This document shows, piece after piece, positions 1 through 9,086 of a stretch of 64,000 nt of DNA. How positions within the stretch are numbered: position 1 is the stretch's first letter; the number at the start of each line of letters is the position of its first letter. Position numbers and translations under genes: made by a program. Under the pieces are notes generated by a model, which was not told where the DNA came from, did not search any database, and worked only from the letters and a program-made list of their open reading frames with translations. The DNA is from Pseudoxanthomonas sp. Root630 (GTDB lineage Bacteria; Pseudomonadota; Gammaproteobacteria; Xanthomonadales; Xanthomonadaceae), in contig NZ_LMGY01000015.1 of NCBI RefSeq assembly GCF_001427585.1, positions 405,526-469,525 of the forward strand, read 5' to 3'.

Positions 1-119
1 TGCAGGTCGATCTGTCGCGCGGCCCACCAGGCGAGCAGCAGCGATGCCATCGAGACGACGAACAGCCGCGATACATCGCTGCGACGGGAAGGAAGGACAA
101 GGGATGGCGAAACCGACAT
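1..119 (-). CDS. Partial membrane protein, N-terminus only
   Basis: An open frame starts at an ATG at 119 and runs off the left edge of the window, giving 39 residues. After a short basic stretch containing the motif PSRRSD there is a hydrophobic segment at about residues 18-34 ending in LLLAWWAA, then RQIDL. This is the shape of the first membrane helix of an inner-membrane protein. Its neighbour on the same strand is an ArnT-like glycosyltransferase, and PAP2-type lipid phosphatases are often found beside such genes, but nothing in this fragment proves that identity. The call as a real gene rests on the codon pattern and the hydrophobic helix. Confidence 0.5.
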   Translation of the reverse strand, partial: MSVSPSLVLPSRRSDVSRLFVVSMASLLLAWWAARQIDL

Positions 120-248
120 GCAGGACAGGCGTGGAGAAGGGCCTGCGCATGCTGGTGGTCGCGATGTCGTAGCGCGGTAGGACTTCCGTCGGAAGCCCGT
201 TAAAGCGCGCGCGAATGATTCTCGCGTGCGCGTAGCGTTGTTTGAGGT

Positions 249-1967
249 TCAGTCTTCGCTGACGTCGGCGGACCAGTCCGCGGGTACGTCGCAGCCCGCG
301 ATCCAGGCATCGCCGGGCGCGAGGATCCATTCGCGCCGGTTCGATGCGCCGATGTCGATCACCTTCGCGGGATCGAGGCAGGGGCCGATGGCCTCCTTGC
401 GCAGGAACAGCCAGCGGCGGTCGGGCGATGCCAGCAACCACGCGTGTGCGTGCTGCCATTGGTCCACCCACGGTTGTTTGAAGCCGAAGTCGGTCACCGG
501 GCGGTCCGCCTGCAACAGGTGCTGTTCGCGCCAGCCCAGCATGGCCAGCTCCGCATCCGGCCCGATGCGCTGGCCCACGCGCTGCATCAGCGCGCGCGCG
601 GAACTGTCCGGGCTCAGCGCGGGCATGAAGCCCATGCCGTACGCCGTCCACAAGGCGGCGGTCACGGTGACCAGTGCCACCACCACGCGGTGTCTGGAAG
701 CGCGCGCCACGGCGACCATCGTCACCGCGGCCACCACCGCGAAGCCCACCAGCCACCGGCCCAGCTGGGCGACGGTGGCCATGTCCATGCCGCGGCCTTC
801 GATCAGCGACTGCAGGCGCGCAGGCGACGCCGTCAGCAACCATCCACCCAGGCCGCCCGCGACCAGTGCCAGCACCGCCATGTAGGACCACAACGTCGCG
901 CGCACCGCACGCCGCCGCAGCAAGGCCGGCAGCAACGGCGCGGCGGCCACCGCCAGCGCCGGCAGCATCGGGAAGATGTAGACCTCGCGCTTGCCCGGGC
1001 TGGCGCTGAAGAACACCAGGACCAGCAGCGCCCAGCCCAGCAGCAGCGCATGCCGCGCATCCACGCGCTTCAGCCGTCGCCACCATGCCGGCAACAGCCA
1101 GGGCGCGAGCAGTACGCCGGGCAGCCACAGCGTCAGCATCGTCTGCAGGTAGTACCAGGCCGGCTTCACGTGGTGCCAGGCATTCGCGTAACGGGTGCCG
1201 GTCTGCTTGAACAGCATCTCGCGCGCGTAGGTGTACAGCGCGGGGTCGGCCGATGTCAGCGCGACCGACAGCATCGGCACCAGCCATACCCCTGCGCCGG
1301 CGATGAATCCCGCCGCGCCGACCAGGACATGCAGGCCGCGATGCGGCGGCAGCGTCTGCCGCGACTTCAGCCGTACCCATAGCCACGGCAGGAACACCAG
1401 CAGCGGCAGGAAGCCCACGCCCTTGGTCACCGTGCCCAGGCCCGCGGCGAACGTGCCCAGCGCGAGCAACCAGGGGTTCGGCTTCTCCAGCAGGTAGCGC
1501 AGCAAGGCCCACAGCGACAGCGTGGTCATGCCCACCAGCACCATGTCGATCTGCGCCCGCTTCGCCTGCAGGACGAACTGCAGGCACACGAACAGCCCGA
1601 ACACCGCGTACGGCATGGTGTGCCGGCCCCACAACCGCCGCGCCAGGTCGCCCGTCAGCCACAGGGTCAGCAGCGCGGCGAGCAGCGAGGGCAGCAGGAA
1701 CGCCACCTGCCAGCTCCGCACCACCAAGTAACTCGCCGCCTGCAGCCACATGAAGGTGGGCGGCTTTTCCGCATACAACTCGATGCCCCGGTGCGGGAAC
1801 AGCCACTGCCCGGTCTCGATCATCGTGCGCGCCGCCAGCACGAAGCGCGGCTCGTCGGCCGGCATCGGTTCGCGCAGGCCCAGCCCGGCCAGCAGTGCCC
1901 AGACCATCAGCAGGAGCAGCAGCGGGGTCTGCCAACGGGGGGCGTTGCGGAGGTGCATCGGGGTCAT
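249..1967 (-). CDS. ArnT-like integral membrane glycosyltransferase (PMT/GT83 superfamily)
   Basis: About 572 residues with a strongly hydrophobic N-terminus and many further membrane helices. Early in the protein are the acidic loop motif DEPRF, which corresponds to the catalytic Asp loop of the family, and the motif AEKPP about 30 residues later. Both are typical of polyprenyl-phosphate-sugar dependent transferases such as ArnT, which moves L-aminoarabinose onto lipid A. The acceptor and sugar cannot be read from sequence. The start is uncertain: ATGs at 2012, 1967 and 1958 are in frame with no clear Shine-Dalgarno, and 1967 is chosen as a compromise close to the first helix. The gene is divergent from an OmpR-type two-component system, which makes regulation by that system plausible but unproven. 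Confidence 0.8.
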   Translation of the reverse strand: MTPMHLRNAPRWQTPLLLLLMVWALLAGLGLREPMPADEPRFVLAARTMIETGQWLFPHRGIELYAEKPPTFMWLQAASYLVVRSWQVAFLLPSLLAALLTLWLTGDLARRLWGRHTMPYAVFGLFVCLQFVLQAKRAQIDMVLVGMTTLSLWALLRYLLEKPNPWLLALGTFAAGLGTVTKGVGFLPLLVFLPWLWVRLKSRQTLPPHRGLHVLVGAAGFIAGAGVWLVPMLSVALTSADPALYTYAREMLFKQTGTRYANAWHHVKPAWYYLQTMLTLWLPGVLLAPWLLPAWWRRLKRVDARHALLLGWALLVLVFFSASPGKREVYIFPMLPALAVAAAPLLPALLRRRAVRATLWSYMAVLALVAGGLGGWLLTASPARLQSLIEGRGMDMATVAQLGRWLVGFAVVAAVTMVAVARASRHRVVVALVTVTAALWTAYGMGFMPALSPDSSARALMQRVGQRIGPDAELAMLGWREQHLLQADRPVTDFGFKQPWVDQWQHAHAWLLASPDRRWLFLRKEAIGPCLDPAKVIDIGASNRREWILAPGDAWIAGCDVPADWSADVSED

Positions 1968-2104
1968 CGGCGGTCGCGGTGGCCTGCAGCGGAGCGCATG
2001 ATGGTGGATCATGGAGCGTAAGAGAATCGTCGGAACTCCGACGGCGCTTCGACATCCGGCCTGCGATGCTGCCGGCCCTTTCCCGCGTGCACGAGTCCCT
2101 GCCG

Positions 2105-2797
2105 ATGCGGCTGCTGGTCATCGAAGACAACCGGAGCCTGGTGGCGAACCTCTTCGATTACTTCGAGGCGCGCGGCCATACGCTGGACGCGGCGCCCGAC
2201 GGCATCACCGGCCTGCACCTGGCCAGTACCCAGGTCTACGACGCCATCGTGCTGGACTGGATGCTGCCGCGGCTGGAGGGGCCGGAGGTGCTGCGCCGGC
2301 TGCGCGAGGAGCACGGCTCCGACGTGCCCGTCATCATGCTGACCGCGCGCGATGAACTGCCGGACAAGATCGCCGGCTTCCGCGCCGGGGCCGACGATTA
2401 CCTGACCAAGCCCTTCGCCCTGCCCGAACTGGAAGTGCGGCTGGAGGCGCTGATGGCGCGCGTGCATGGCCGACAGCGCCGCAAGGTGCTGGAAGTGCAC
2501 GACCTGAAGCTGGACCTCGCGACGCTGGAAGCCACCCGTGCCGGCCAGCCGCTGCACCTGTATCCCGCCTGCCGCAAGCTGCTGGAGACGCTGATGCAGG
2601 CCAGTCCCGCCGCGGTCACCCGCCAGCAGCTGGAGCACGCGCTCTGGGGCGACCATCCCCCCGATGGCGACATGCTGCGCTCCCATGTCTACGAGTTGCG
2701 ACGCAGCGTGGATGGTCCGTTCACGGTGAAGCTCATCCAGACCTTGCCGCGCACCGGTTACCGGATCGCCGTGCCGCACGAGGCGGGCACGCCGTGA
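2105..2797 (+). CDS. OmpR/PhoB-family response regulator
   Basis: A 230-residue regulator that starts at MRLLVIEDN. The receiver domain has the acidic pair in IEDN, the phosphoacceptor Asp51 in VLDWMLPR, the conserved Thr in MLTARD and the Lys in LTKPF. The C-terminal half is a winged-helix DNA-binding domain containing RQQLEHALWG and ending in RTGYRIA. The longer open frame upstream has no signal sequence or domain and is discarded. The stop codon overlaps the GTG start of the sensor kinase (GTGA), so the two are translationally coupled. The target genes are not evident, though the divergent ArnT-like gene is an obvious candidate. Confidence 0.93.
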   Translation: MRLLVIEDNRSLVANLFDYFEARGHTLDAAPDGITGLHLASTQVYDAIVLDWMLPRLEGPEVLRRLREEHGSDVPVIMLTARDELPDKIAGFRAGADDYLTKPFALPELEVRLEALMARVHGRQRRKVLEVHDLKLDLATLEATRAGQPLHLYPACRKLLETLMQASPAAVTRQQLEHALWGDHPPDGDMLRSHVYELRRSVDGPFTVKLIQTLPRTGYRIAVPHEAGTP

Positions 2798-4062
2798 TCT
2801 CCCGGCGCAGCCTGCGTTCGCACATCCTGATGTGGCTGGGCGGTTACGCCCTGCTGCTGACCGTGGCGGTGATGCTGCACGGGTTCCTGGTCAACGAGAT
2901 CGCCGAACGGCTGGTCTGGGATTCGCTGCTGAAGACCGAACTGGAGCACCACCTGCAGCGCAACGCCGACGATCCGCGCTACCGCTGGAGCGATACCGAC
3001 GACCTGCAGCTGTACACCTCCACCGACGCGCGACCGCTGCCGCGCGAAGTGGTCGGCCTGCCGGAAGGCATCCACGACGAACTGGTGATGGGCGACCGCG
3101 AGGTGCTCGTCCTCGTGCGCACCGTCGAAGGCGTGAAGTACACGCTGGTGCTGGACATCACCGAACTGGAATCGCAGGAAGACACGCTCACGCTGATCGT
3201 GTTCGGCCTGGCCGTGACGCTGGTGCTGCTGATGGGCCTGTCGGTCGCCTGGGGCCTGCGGCGCTCGCTGCGCCCGCTGACCCAACTCGCCGCCGACATC
3301 GGCGCGCTGTCCCCCGACCGCATGGGCCAGCGGATCGCCGTGTCGGAGAAAGCGACCACCGAACTGGTCGTGATCGCCAGTGCGCTGAACGACTATCTCC
3401 GCCGGCACGAATCCTTCATCGAGCGCGAGCGCGTCTTCATCGACACCACCAGCCACGAGCTCCGTACGCCCATCGCCATCATCGCCGGCGCGAGCGAACT
3501 CGCCCTCGATCAGGCGGACCTTCCGGGACCCGCGCGCCAGCAGGTGCAGCGGATCCATCGCACCGCACGCGACGTCGAGCGCATGATCGCGCTGCTGCTG
3601 ACGCTGGCGAAGGATCCTGCGCGCCTGTCGCGCAACAACGACGTGGTGCTGTTGCACGAGCTGCTGCCGGACATCATCGAGGACCACCAGCACCTGATGC
3701 AGGGCAAGGACCTGACGATCGTCATCGATGCGCTGGCGCCCTGCAGCGTGGCCGCGCCGCTGCACATCGTGCAGGCCGCCATCGGCAACCTGTTGCGCAA
3801 CGCCATCGAGAACAGCGATCGCGGCGAGATCCACGTGCGGCTCGATGCCGACGCCACGGTCACGCTCGAGGACCCCGGCCACGGCATGACGCCGGAAGAC
3901 ATCAGCCGCATCTACGCCCAGATGGCGCGCGGCGGCAGCCGTGAGGGCGGTGGCATCGGCCTGGACCTGCTGGCACGCCTGTGCGAACACCTCGGCTGGA
4001 CGTTGTCCATCCAGTCCGCGCCGGGCCGCGGCACCATCAGTCGGCTGCGCCTCTCCCGCTGA
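2794..4062 (+). CDS. Two-component sensor histidine kinase
   Basis: A 422-residue inner-membrane kinase starting at GTG. There are two membrane helices, at about residues 10-32 and 132-155, enclosing a small periplasmic sensor of about 100 residues with no recognised fold. A HAMP-like linker follows, then the dimerisation box with His221 in SHELRTP. The ATPase domain has the N-box NLLRNAIENS, a G1 box DPGHGM and a G2 box GGGIGLDL. It phosphorylates the regulator encoded just upstream, with which it overlaps by 4 bases. The signal sensed is unknown. Confidence 0.92.
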   Translation: MISRRSLRSHILMWLGGYALLLTVAVMLHGFLVNEIAERLVWDSLLKTELEHHLQRNADDPRYRWSDTDDLQLYTSTDARPLPREVVGLPEGIHDELVMGDREVLVLVRTVEGVKYTLVLDITELESQEDTLTLIVFGLAVTLVLLMGLSVAWGLRRSLRPLTQLAADIGALSPDRMGQRIAVSEKATTELVVIASALNDYLRRHESFIERERVFIDTTSHELRTPIAIIAGASELALDQADLPGPARQQVQRIHRTARDVERMIALLLTLAKDPARLSRNNDVVLLHELLPDIIEDHQHLMQGKDLTIVIDALAPCSVAAPLHIVQAAIGNLLRNAIENSDRGEIHVRLDADATVTLEDPGHGMTPEDISRIYAQMARGGSREGGGIGLDLLARLCEHLGWTLSIQSAPGRGTISRLRLSR

Positions 4063-4117
4063 GCCGGTTTCACGCGAGGGGGACTAGCATGCCCTCTCCG
4101 CCTGCAGGAGAACCTCC

Positions 4118-4762
4118 ATGAAGCCCGTGCTGCTGTGCAGTCTCGTCCTCCTGCTGGGCGCGTGCGCGCGCGAGGCTCCAGCGCCCGTGCAGGCTGCGCC
4201 GCCGGCGGCCTCTCCCGCCGTCGATGCAGATCCGCCCGCCCCCGATGCCGTCGCCCCGGCGATGGCGCCGCCCTCGTTCGACTGCGCGAAGGCGGTATCC
4301 GCGGCGGAGAAGCAGGTCTGCGGCGACGCGGAGCTGGCCGCGCTGGACCGCACGCTGGCCGCACGTTATGCCGCATTGCCGGCGCCGGATCCCGCCGTGC
4401 AGCGCGGGTGGGCGAAGGGGCGCGACGACTGCTGGAAGGCCGGCGACGCACGCACCTGCGTGCTGGAGGCCTACAAGACGCGACTGGTCGAACTGGCGAT
4501 GCATGCGCCCGACGCCGCTGTGCCCAAGATCGTGAAGTACCGCTGCAGCGACAACGCCAAGCCCTTCACGATGACGTACTACCACGACATCGATCCGCAG
4601 GCGGCCGTGATGGCCTGGGGCAATGACGACGCCATCGTATTCCCGCAACCGGCCGCCAGCGGCGCCAAGTACGGCCGTGCCGGTGTGGAGTACTGGGAGC
4701 ACCAGGGCGAAGCCAGCGTGGACTTCTTCGGCGACAAGCTGAGTTGCCGGCCGATGCCGTGA
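4118..4762 (+). CDS. Lipoprotein fusing LprI-like (DUF1311) and MliC-like lysozyme-inhibitor domains
   Basis: A 214-residue lipoprotein with a lipobox LLGAC (Cys16) and an Ala/Pro-rich linker to about residue 52. Residues 54-128 match the LprI/DUF1311 pattern: four cysteines (56, 68, 105, 114) and the spacing CAKA..AEKQVC..AELAALD. Residues 139-214 match MliC, the membrane-bound inhibitor of C-type lysozyme, with the signature ASGAKY, a following Trp and GEAS, and cysteines at 143 and 210. Each domain family is known to inhibit lysozyme; having both in one chain is inferred here from motifs. The good Shine-Dalgarno (GCAGGAG) before 4118 supports this start. It follows the two-component genes by 55 bases on the same strand. 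Confidence 0.75.
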   Translation: MKPVLLCSLVLLLGACAREAPAPVQAAPPAASPAVDADPPAPDAVAPAMAPPSFDCAKAVSAAEKQVCGDAELAALDRTLAARYAALPAPDPAVQRGWAKGRDDCWKAGDARTCVLEAYKTRLVELAMHAPDAAVPKIVKYRCSDNAKPFTMTYYHDIDPQAAVMAWGNDDAIVFPQPAASGAKYGRAGVEYWEHQGEASVDFFGDKLSCRPMP

Positions 4763-4779
4763 TCGCGCCGGAGTACCGG

Positions 4780-6006
4780 TCAGCCCGCCTGGCGCGCCGA
4801 CCGCACCGCCTGCACGCGCGCCTCGCGCACGGCCTCGCCGATCTCCGGGCCGCTCATGCCGTCGCGTGCCACGTCCCGGGCGCTGACGCGCAGCGTCGCC
4901 TCGTGCAGGCGCACCAGCGTGCGCCCCTGCGGATAGTCGGCGTCTTCGTTGCCGCCGCGGCCGCGCTTGTCGGCTTCGCACACGGTAGCCAGCCACGGAA
5001 TGCGCTCCGGCCTCCGGAACGCATCGCAACGGGTGAGCAGTTCGACGACGGTGGCATCGCGCAGCTCGTCGAGCCGATGCACGTTGAGGTGCTCGCGGCA
5101 GGCCATCACCGCCAGCTCGCGGTGGTCGACCGGCACTTTCAAGCGCTCGCACAGCGCCATCACCGGCTTCACGCCGGCATGCTCGTGGCCGATGTGTTTG
5201 GGCAGCACGTCGGCCGGCGTCAGCGCCTTGCCGAGGTCATGCACCAGGGCGGCGAAACCGATCCGGGCGTCGCCGGGCGCGAGTCGCGCCGCCATGTCGC
5301 TGACCATCTGCTGGTGCAGGCCGGTATCCACCTCGGGGTGGTACTCCGCGCGCTGTGGCACGCCATACAGCGCATCCACTTCCGGCAGCACCACGGCCAG
5401 CGCGCCGCAATCGCGCAGCGTGGACAGGAAGGCCGAAGGCTGCGCCGAGCCCAGCGCGCGCCGCAGTTCCTGCCACACGCGTTCGGGCACCAGCGCATCG
5501 AGTTCACCGCTGTCGACCATCGTGCGCATCAGCGCCATCGTTTCCGGTGCGATGGAGAAACCCAGCGGCGCGAACCGCGCCATGAAGCGCGCCGCGCGCA
5601 GCACGCGCAACGGATCCTCGACGAAGGCCGGGCCCACGTGGCGGAGCACGCGGGCTTCGACATCGCGTGCGCCGCCGTAGGGGTCCACGAGCGTGCCGTC
5701 GTCGGCCTGCGCGATCGCATTGAGGGTGAAGTCGCGCCGCTGCAGGTCTTCTTCCAGCGTCACCGATGGATCGGCATCGACGACGAACCCCCGGTAGCCG
5801 CGCCCACTCTTGCGCTCGGTGCGCGCCAGCGCATGCTCCTCGCCGGTATCGGGATGCAGGAACACCGGGAAGTCGCGGCCGACGGCCTTGAAACCCCGCG
5901 CTTCCATCTCCGCCTGGCTGGCGCCGACGACCACCCAGTCGCGATCGCCGGGCGGCAGGCCCAGCAACCGGTCGCGTACCGCGCCGCCGACGAGATAGGT
6001 CTTCAT
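4780..6006 (-). CDS. cca: CCA-adding multifunctional tRNA nucleotidyltransferase
   Basis: A 408-residue enzyme that adds or repairs the 3' CCA end of tRNA. The nucleotidyltransferase core is at the N-terminus, with [10 protein letters not shown] and the metal-binding DRDW just after it. The flexible loop [10 protein letters not shown] lies near residue 100, and the HD phosphohydrolase motif LVHDLGK lies in the second half, as in the E. coli-type enzyme. The start MKTYLVGG is 23 bases downstream of the slt stop, so the two genes are probably co-transcribed. Confidence 0.95.
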   Translation of the reverse strand: MKTYLVGGAVRDRLLGLPPGDRDWVVVGASQAEMEARGFKAVGRDFPVFLHPDTGEEHALARTERKSGRGYRGFVVDADPSVTLEEDLQRRDFTLNAIAQADDGTLVDPYGGARDVEARVLRHVGPAFVEDPLRVLRAARFMARFAPLGFSIAPETMALMRTMVDSGELDALVPERVWQELRRALGSAQPSAFLSTLRDCGALAVVLPEVDALYGVPQRAEYHPEVDTGLHQQMVSDMAARLAPGDARIGFAALVHDLGKALTPADVLPKHIGHEHAGVKPVMALCERLKVPVDHRELAVMACREHLNVHRLDELRDATVVELLTRCDAFRRPERIPWLATVCEADKRGRGGNEDADYPQGRTLVRLHEATLRVSARDVARDGMSGPEIGEAVREARVQAVRSARQAG

Positions 6007-6029
6007 GCCGCCATGATAGCGGCCCGCGC

Positions 6030-8006
6030 TCAGCTCTTCGGCATCTGCGCGGTGGGGCAGGTGAACGCTTTCCGCTTGGCCTGCACGCGGCCCATCATCC
6101 GGTCGGTCACCGGCAGCGCATTGCCGTTGAGGCGCCAGTCGTAGAGCACGCTGAAGGCGAGCACGCGCGCCACGTACTCGCGCGTTTCCTTGTAGCTGAT
6201 GGTCTCGATCCAGATGTCGGGGTCGAAGCCCGGTCGCTGCGACTGCCAGCGGGCGGTCGGCGCGGGGCCGGCGTTGTACGCGGCGATGGCGATATAGGGC
6301 ACGCCGTACTTGTCCTCCATCTCGCGCAGGTAGGCGGTGCCGATCGCGATGTTGGTATCCGAGTCGTACAGGCTGGATGCACCGGCATAGGGAATGCCCA
6401 GCCGCTGCGCCACGCCCGCGCCCGTCCCGGGCAACACCTGCATCAGGCCCATCGCGTTGGCGCCGGAGCGGGCCTTGGGATTGAAGATGCTCTCGGCGCG
6501 GATCTCGGCGGCGACCCAGGCCGGATCGATCGCATGCCTGGCCGCCTCGCGCCGGATGGTGTCGCCGTGGTGCAGCGGGAAGCGCAGTTCGTACAGCCGC
6601 TGCTCGTCGGGCCGGCTCTCGCCGCGCACGCTGCCCAGCGAGAACACCGCGCGGTCGAACCAGCCGTTGTCGCGCGCCACTTCCACCGCGATGCGCCGCT
6701 GGGTGTCGTCGAAACGCGACAGCGCGTCGTTCCATTCCGCCGTCGCCCAGCCCGGTCGTTCCAGCTGCCACAGCGCCATCGCGCGCACGATGGCGGGGTC
6801 GCGCGCGACGGCCTGCTTGGCCGTTGCCGGATCGTTCGGAATCCACGCGCACAGCGCATACGGCTGGTTGACGCGGTCCGCGGCGAGGAAGCCGTGGAAG
6901 GTGGGGCTGCCCGCCGTCTCGCGGAACAGGCGCTGCGCGGTGGCGCTGTCGCCGGTCTTCTCCGCCATGCGCGCCTCGAAGTAGCGCCAGCGCGAGTCCG
7001 AAAGCTGCGACGCCGGCATCTTCCGCAGTGCCGCCAGGGCGGCGGGCCAGTCGCCGCGCGACAGCGCCTCGCGCACACGCCATTCGTGGAGGCGTTCGTC
7101 GTACGCGGACTCGGGCACGTTGCCCAGGCGACGCGCGGAGTCGGGACCGTACGAGGCCACCGTCCACAGCGCGATCTGGTACAGCACCTGGCCGCGCTCG
7201 GCTTCGCCCAGGCCCAGCGCATCCGCGTACTGCGGCAGCAGGCGCTCGGCCGTGTCGGGATCATTCTGTGCGAGCTTCGCCAGCCCGTACGCGGCCATCC
7301 GGCGGCTGCGGTCGGTCTTCGGCCAGGTGAGCGCGCGCGCGTGGACGGTATCGATGAAGGCGGCGTAGTCGTTGGCCAGCGCAGCTTCGTCGGCGGGCAG
7401 GCCGCGTGCGGCGCCGCGCATCACACCGGTCTGGCGCTCCGCAGCCGCGGCCTCGATCCGCTCCCACCTCAGCGCAGGCGGCAGTCCGCCCTGGCTGGCG
7501 AGCACGGTGAAGACGGGGTCGCAGCCATCGGGCAACGACTTCGCGCCCTTGCGCCACACCGCCTGCGCCTGCTCGGTCCAGGACGCATCGGTGCGACCGG
7601 TGGCCTGGCGCGCCGCCAGCTGGGCGCACTGCAGCGCGAGGCTGTCGGTGGGTTTCCATGCCGCGAGGAACGTGGGCCAGTCCTGGCGCCGCGCCAGTGC
7701 GGCCAACCAGAGCGATCGAAACTGCGAGGCCACGACCTGCCCGTCGTAGCGCCGCAGGAAGTCCTGTGCCTGCGTGGTGGTGATGGTGTCGGGATCGCGG
7801 CGCAACGCGGCGAACTCGATCCAGCCGTACAGCGGATGACGCACCAGGGCCGCCGACTGTGCGGGATCGAGCCTGCCGGCATCGGCGGCCTCCAGCGCGG
7901 CGGCCACCTGGAGCCGTTGTGGATCGGTCGCCTGCGCATGCGCGGGCGACGTGATGGCAGCGCCGAGGGCGGCAACGAGTACGATGAAATGGGGAATACG
8001 GACCAT
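6030..8006 (-). CDS. slt: Soluble lytic murein transglycosylase
   Basis: A 658-residue periplasmic enzyme that cleaves peptidoglycan between MurNAc and GlcNAc with formation of 1,6-anhydro ends. A signal peptide ends near AHAQA. A long alpha-superhelical U/L region follows, and the C-terminal lysozyme-like domain starts near residue 490. The catalytic Glu505 sits in RAESIFNP, followed by GLMQV and AYNAGP, all diagnostic for the Slt70 family. The length is close to E. coli Slt70. It is transcribed toward cca. Confidence 0.94.
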   Translation of the reverse strand: MVRIPHFIVLVAALGAAITSPAHAQATDPQRLQVAAALEAADAGRLDPAQSAALVRHPLYGWIEFAALRRDPDTITTTQAQDFLRRYDGQVVASQFRSLWLAALARRQDWPTFLAAWKPTDSLALQCAQLAARQATGRTDASWTEQAQAVWRKGAKSLPDGCDPVFTVLASQGGLPPALRWERIEAAAAERQTGVMRGAARGLPADEAALANDYAAFIDTVHARALTWPKTDRSRRMAAYGLAKLAQNDPDTAERLLPQYADALGLGEAERGQVLYQIALWTVASYGPDSARRLGNVPESAYDERLHEWRVREALSRGDWPAALAALRKMPASQLSDSRWRYFEARMAEKTGDSATAQRLFRETAGSPTFHGFLAADRVNQPYALCAWIPNDPATAKQAVARDPAIVRAMALWQLERPGWATAEWNDALSRFDDTQRRIAVEVARDNGWFDRAVFSLGSVRGESRPDEQRLYELRFPLHHGDTIRREAARHAIDPAWVAAEIRAESIFNPKARSGANAMGLMQVLPGTGAGVAQRLGIPYAGASSLYDSDTNIAIGTAYLREMEDKYGVPYIAIAAYNAGPAPTARWQSQRPGFDPDIWIETISYKETREYVARVLAFSVLYDWRLNGNALPVTDRMMGRVQAKRKAFTCPTAQMPKS

Positions 8007-8068
8007 CCGGGGACTATACGGGCGCCGGCTGAACGTCCCTGTAGACAGACAAGGCGAGGAGTGGACGC

Positions 8069-8866
8069 GTGGACGGTGTGTGGATGTTTCCGTTGTTGGG
8101 TGTGCTGGCGGGCGTATTGGCCGGATTGCTGGGGATCGGTGGCGGCCTGGTGCTGGTCGGTGCGCTCGCGTGGATCCTGCCGTTGCATGGCGTGCCCAAG
8201 GAGGCGGCGATGCATGCCGCGCTGGCCAGTTCGCTGGCGAGCATCGTGCTGACCGCGGCCTCGTCCGCGTATGCGCACCATCGCCGCGGCAGCGTGCTGT
8301 GGCCGACGGTCGCGTGGATGGTGCCCGGGTTGTTGGTCGGTGGCTGGCTGGGCAGCGGCCTGGCCGTGTACCTCGACGACAACGTGTTGCGCTGGATCGT
8401 CGCGGGCTACTGCTTCATCGCCGGCGCGCAGATGGTGCTGGGCGGGCATGCGCATCCGGAAGGGCGTGGCGTACCCGCGCCGCGCGGGCCCTGGATGAGT
8501 GCGGCAGGATCGGTCGTGGGCGCGGTATCGGCCGTGGTCGGCATCGGCGGCGGCAGCATGACGGTGCCGCTGCTGGTGTGGCGTGGCGTGCAGCCGGTGC
8601 GGGCCGTGGGCACGTCGAGCGCCTGCGGCGTGGCGATCGGAATCGCGAGTGCGGCGGGTTACGCGCTGCACGCGCCGCCGGGCGCGTTGCCCGCGCATGC
8701 GGTGGGGTACATCTATCTGCCTGCGGCCATCGGTGTGGCGATCGCCTCGGTGCTGGCGGCGCCCTGGGGCACGCGGCTCGCGCATCGCATCGGGGGCAAG
8801 GCACTGAAGCGCGTGTTTGCCGCCTTCATGATCGTCATGGGCATCGCGATCCTGGCCAGCGGTTGA
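8069..8866 (+). CDS. TauE/SafE-family membrane permease
   Basis: A 265-residue membrane protein with about eight helices and the internal duplication typical of TauE/SafE permeases. LLGIGGGLVLV appears near residue 20 and GIGGGSMTVPLL near residue 155, each followed by a small-residue-rich helix. Family members export sulfite, sulfoacetate or related organosulfur anions, but the substrate here cannot be told. The start is a GTG at 8069, preceded by a purine-rich AAGGCGAGGAG at good spacing. It is divergent from slt. Confidence 0.85.
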   Translation: MDGVWMFPLLGVLAGVLAGLLGIGGGLVLVGALAWILPLHGVPKEAAMHAALASSLASIVLTAASSAYAHHRRGSVLWPTVAWMVPGLLVGGWLGSGLAVYLDDNVLRWIVAGYCFIAGAQMVLGGHAHPEGRGVPAPRGPWMSAAGSVVGAVSAVVGIGGGSMTVPLLVWRGVQPVRAVGTSSACGVAIGIASAAGYALHAPPGALPAHAVGYIYLPAAIGVAIASVLAAPWGTRLAHRIGGKALKRVFAAFMIVMGIAILASG

Positions 8867-9086
8867 GCAAGCAACGGGCCGACGTAGTTCCGTTTACTTG
8901 TTAATCATCGTGATAATCGTGTGTAGAAACTTCGGGTAATTGCATTTACTCGAGCAAAATCAAGATTACCTTCTTCAAAACGGTGACTTTCTTCTGTTGT
9001 GAGCTTTTTAACGATTCTTTAAAACGTGAGATGAGTCGCTTTAGGCGTTTGGCCGTGCGGCTCAACCCCTTCCGGAGAGAGAATCC

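Noticed and set aside
170..235. GC-rich imperfect palindromes downstream of the ArnT-like gene as a terminator.
   Set aside because: There is no T-run on the minus strand and the stem is imperfect, so a terminator call is not supported.
226..885. A 219-residue plus-strand open frame opposite the ArnT-like gene.
   Set aside because: Ser/Arg/Ala-rich shadow without a motif; the minus strand has clear transmembrane segments and family motifs.
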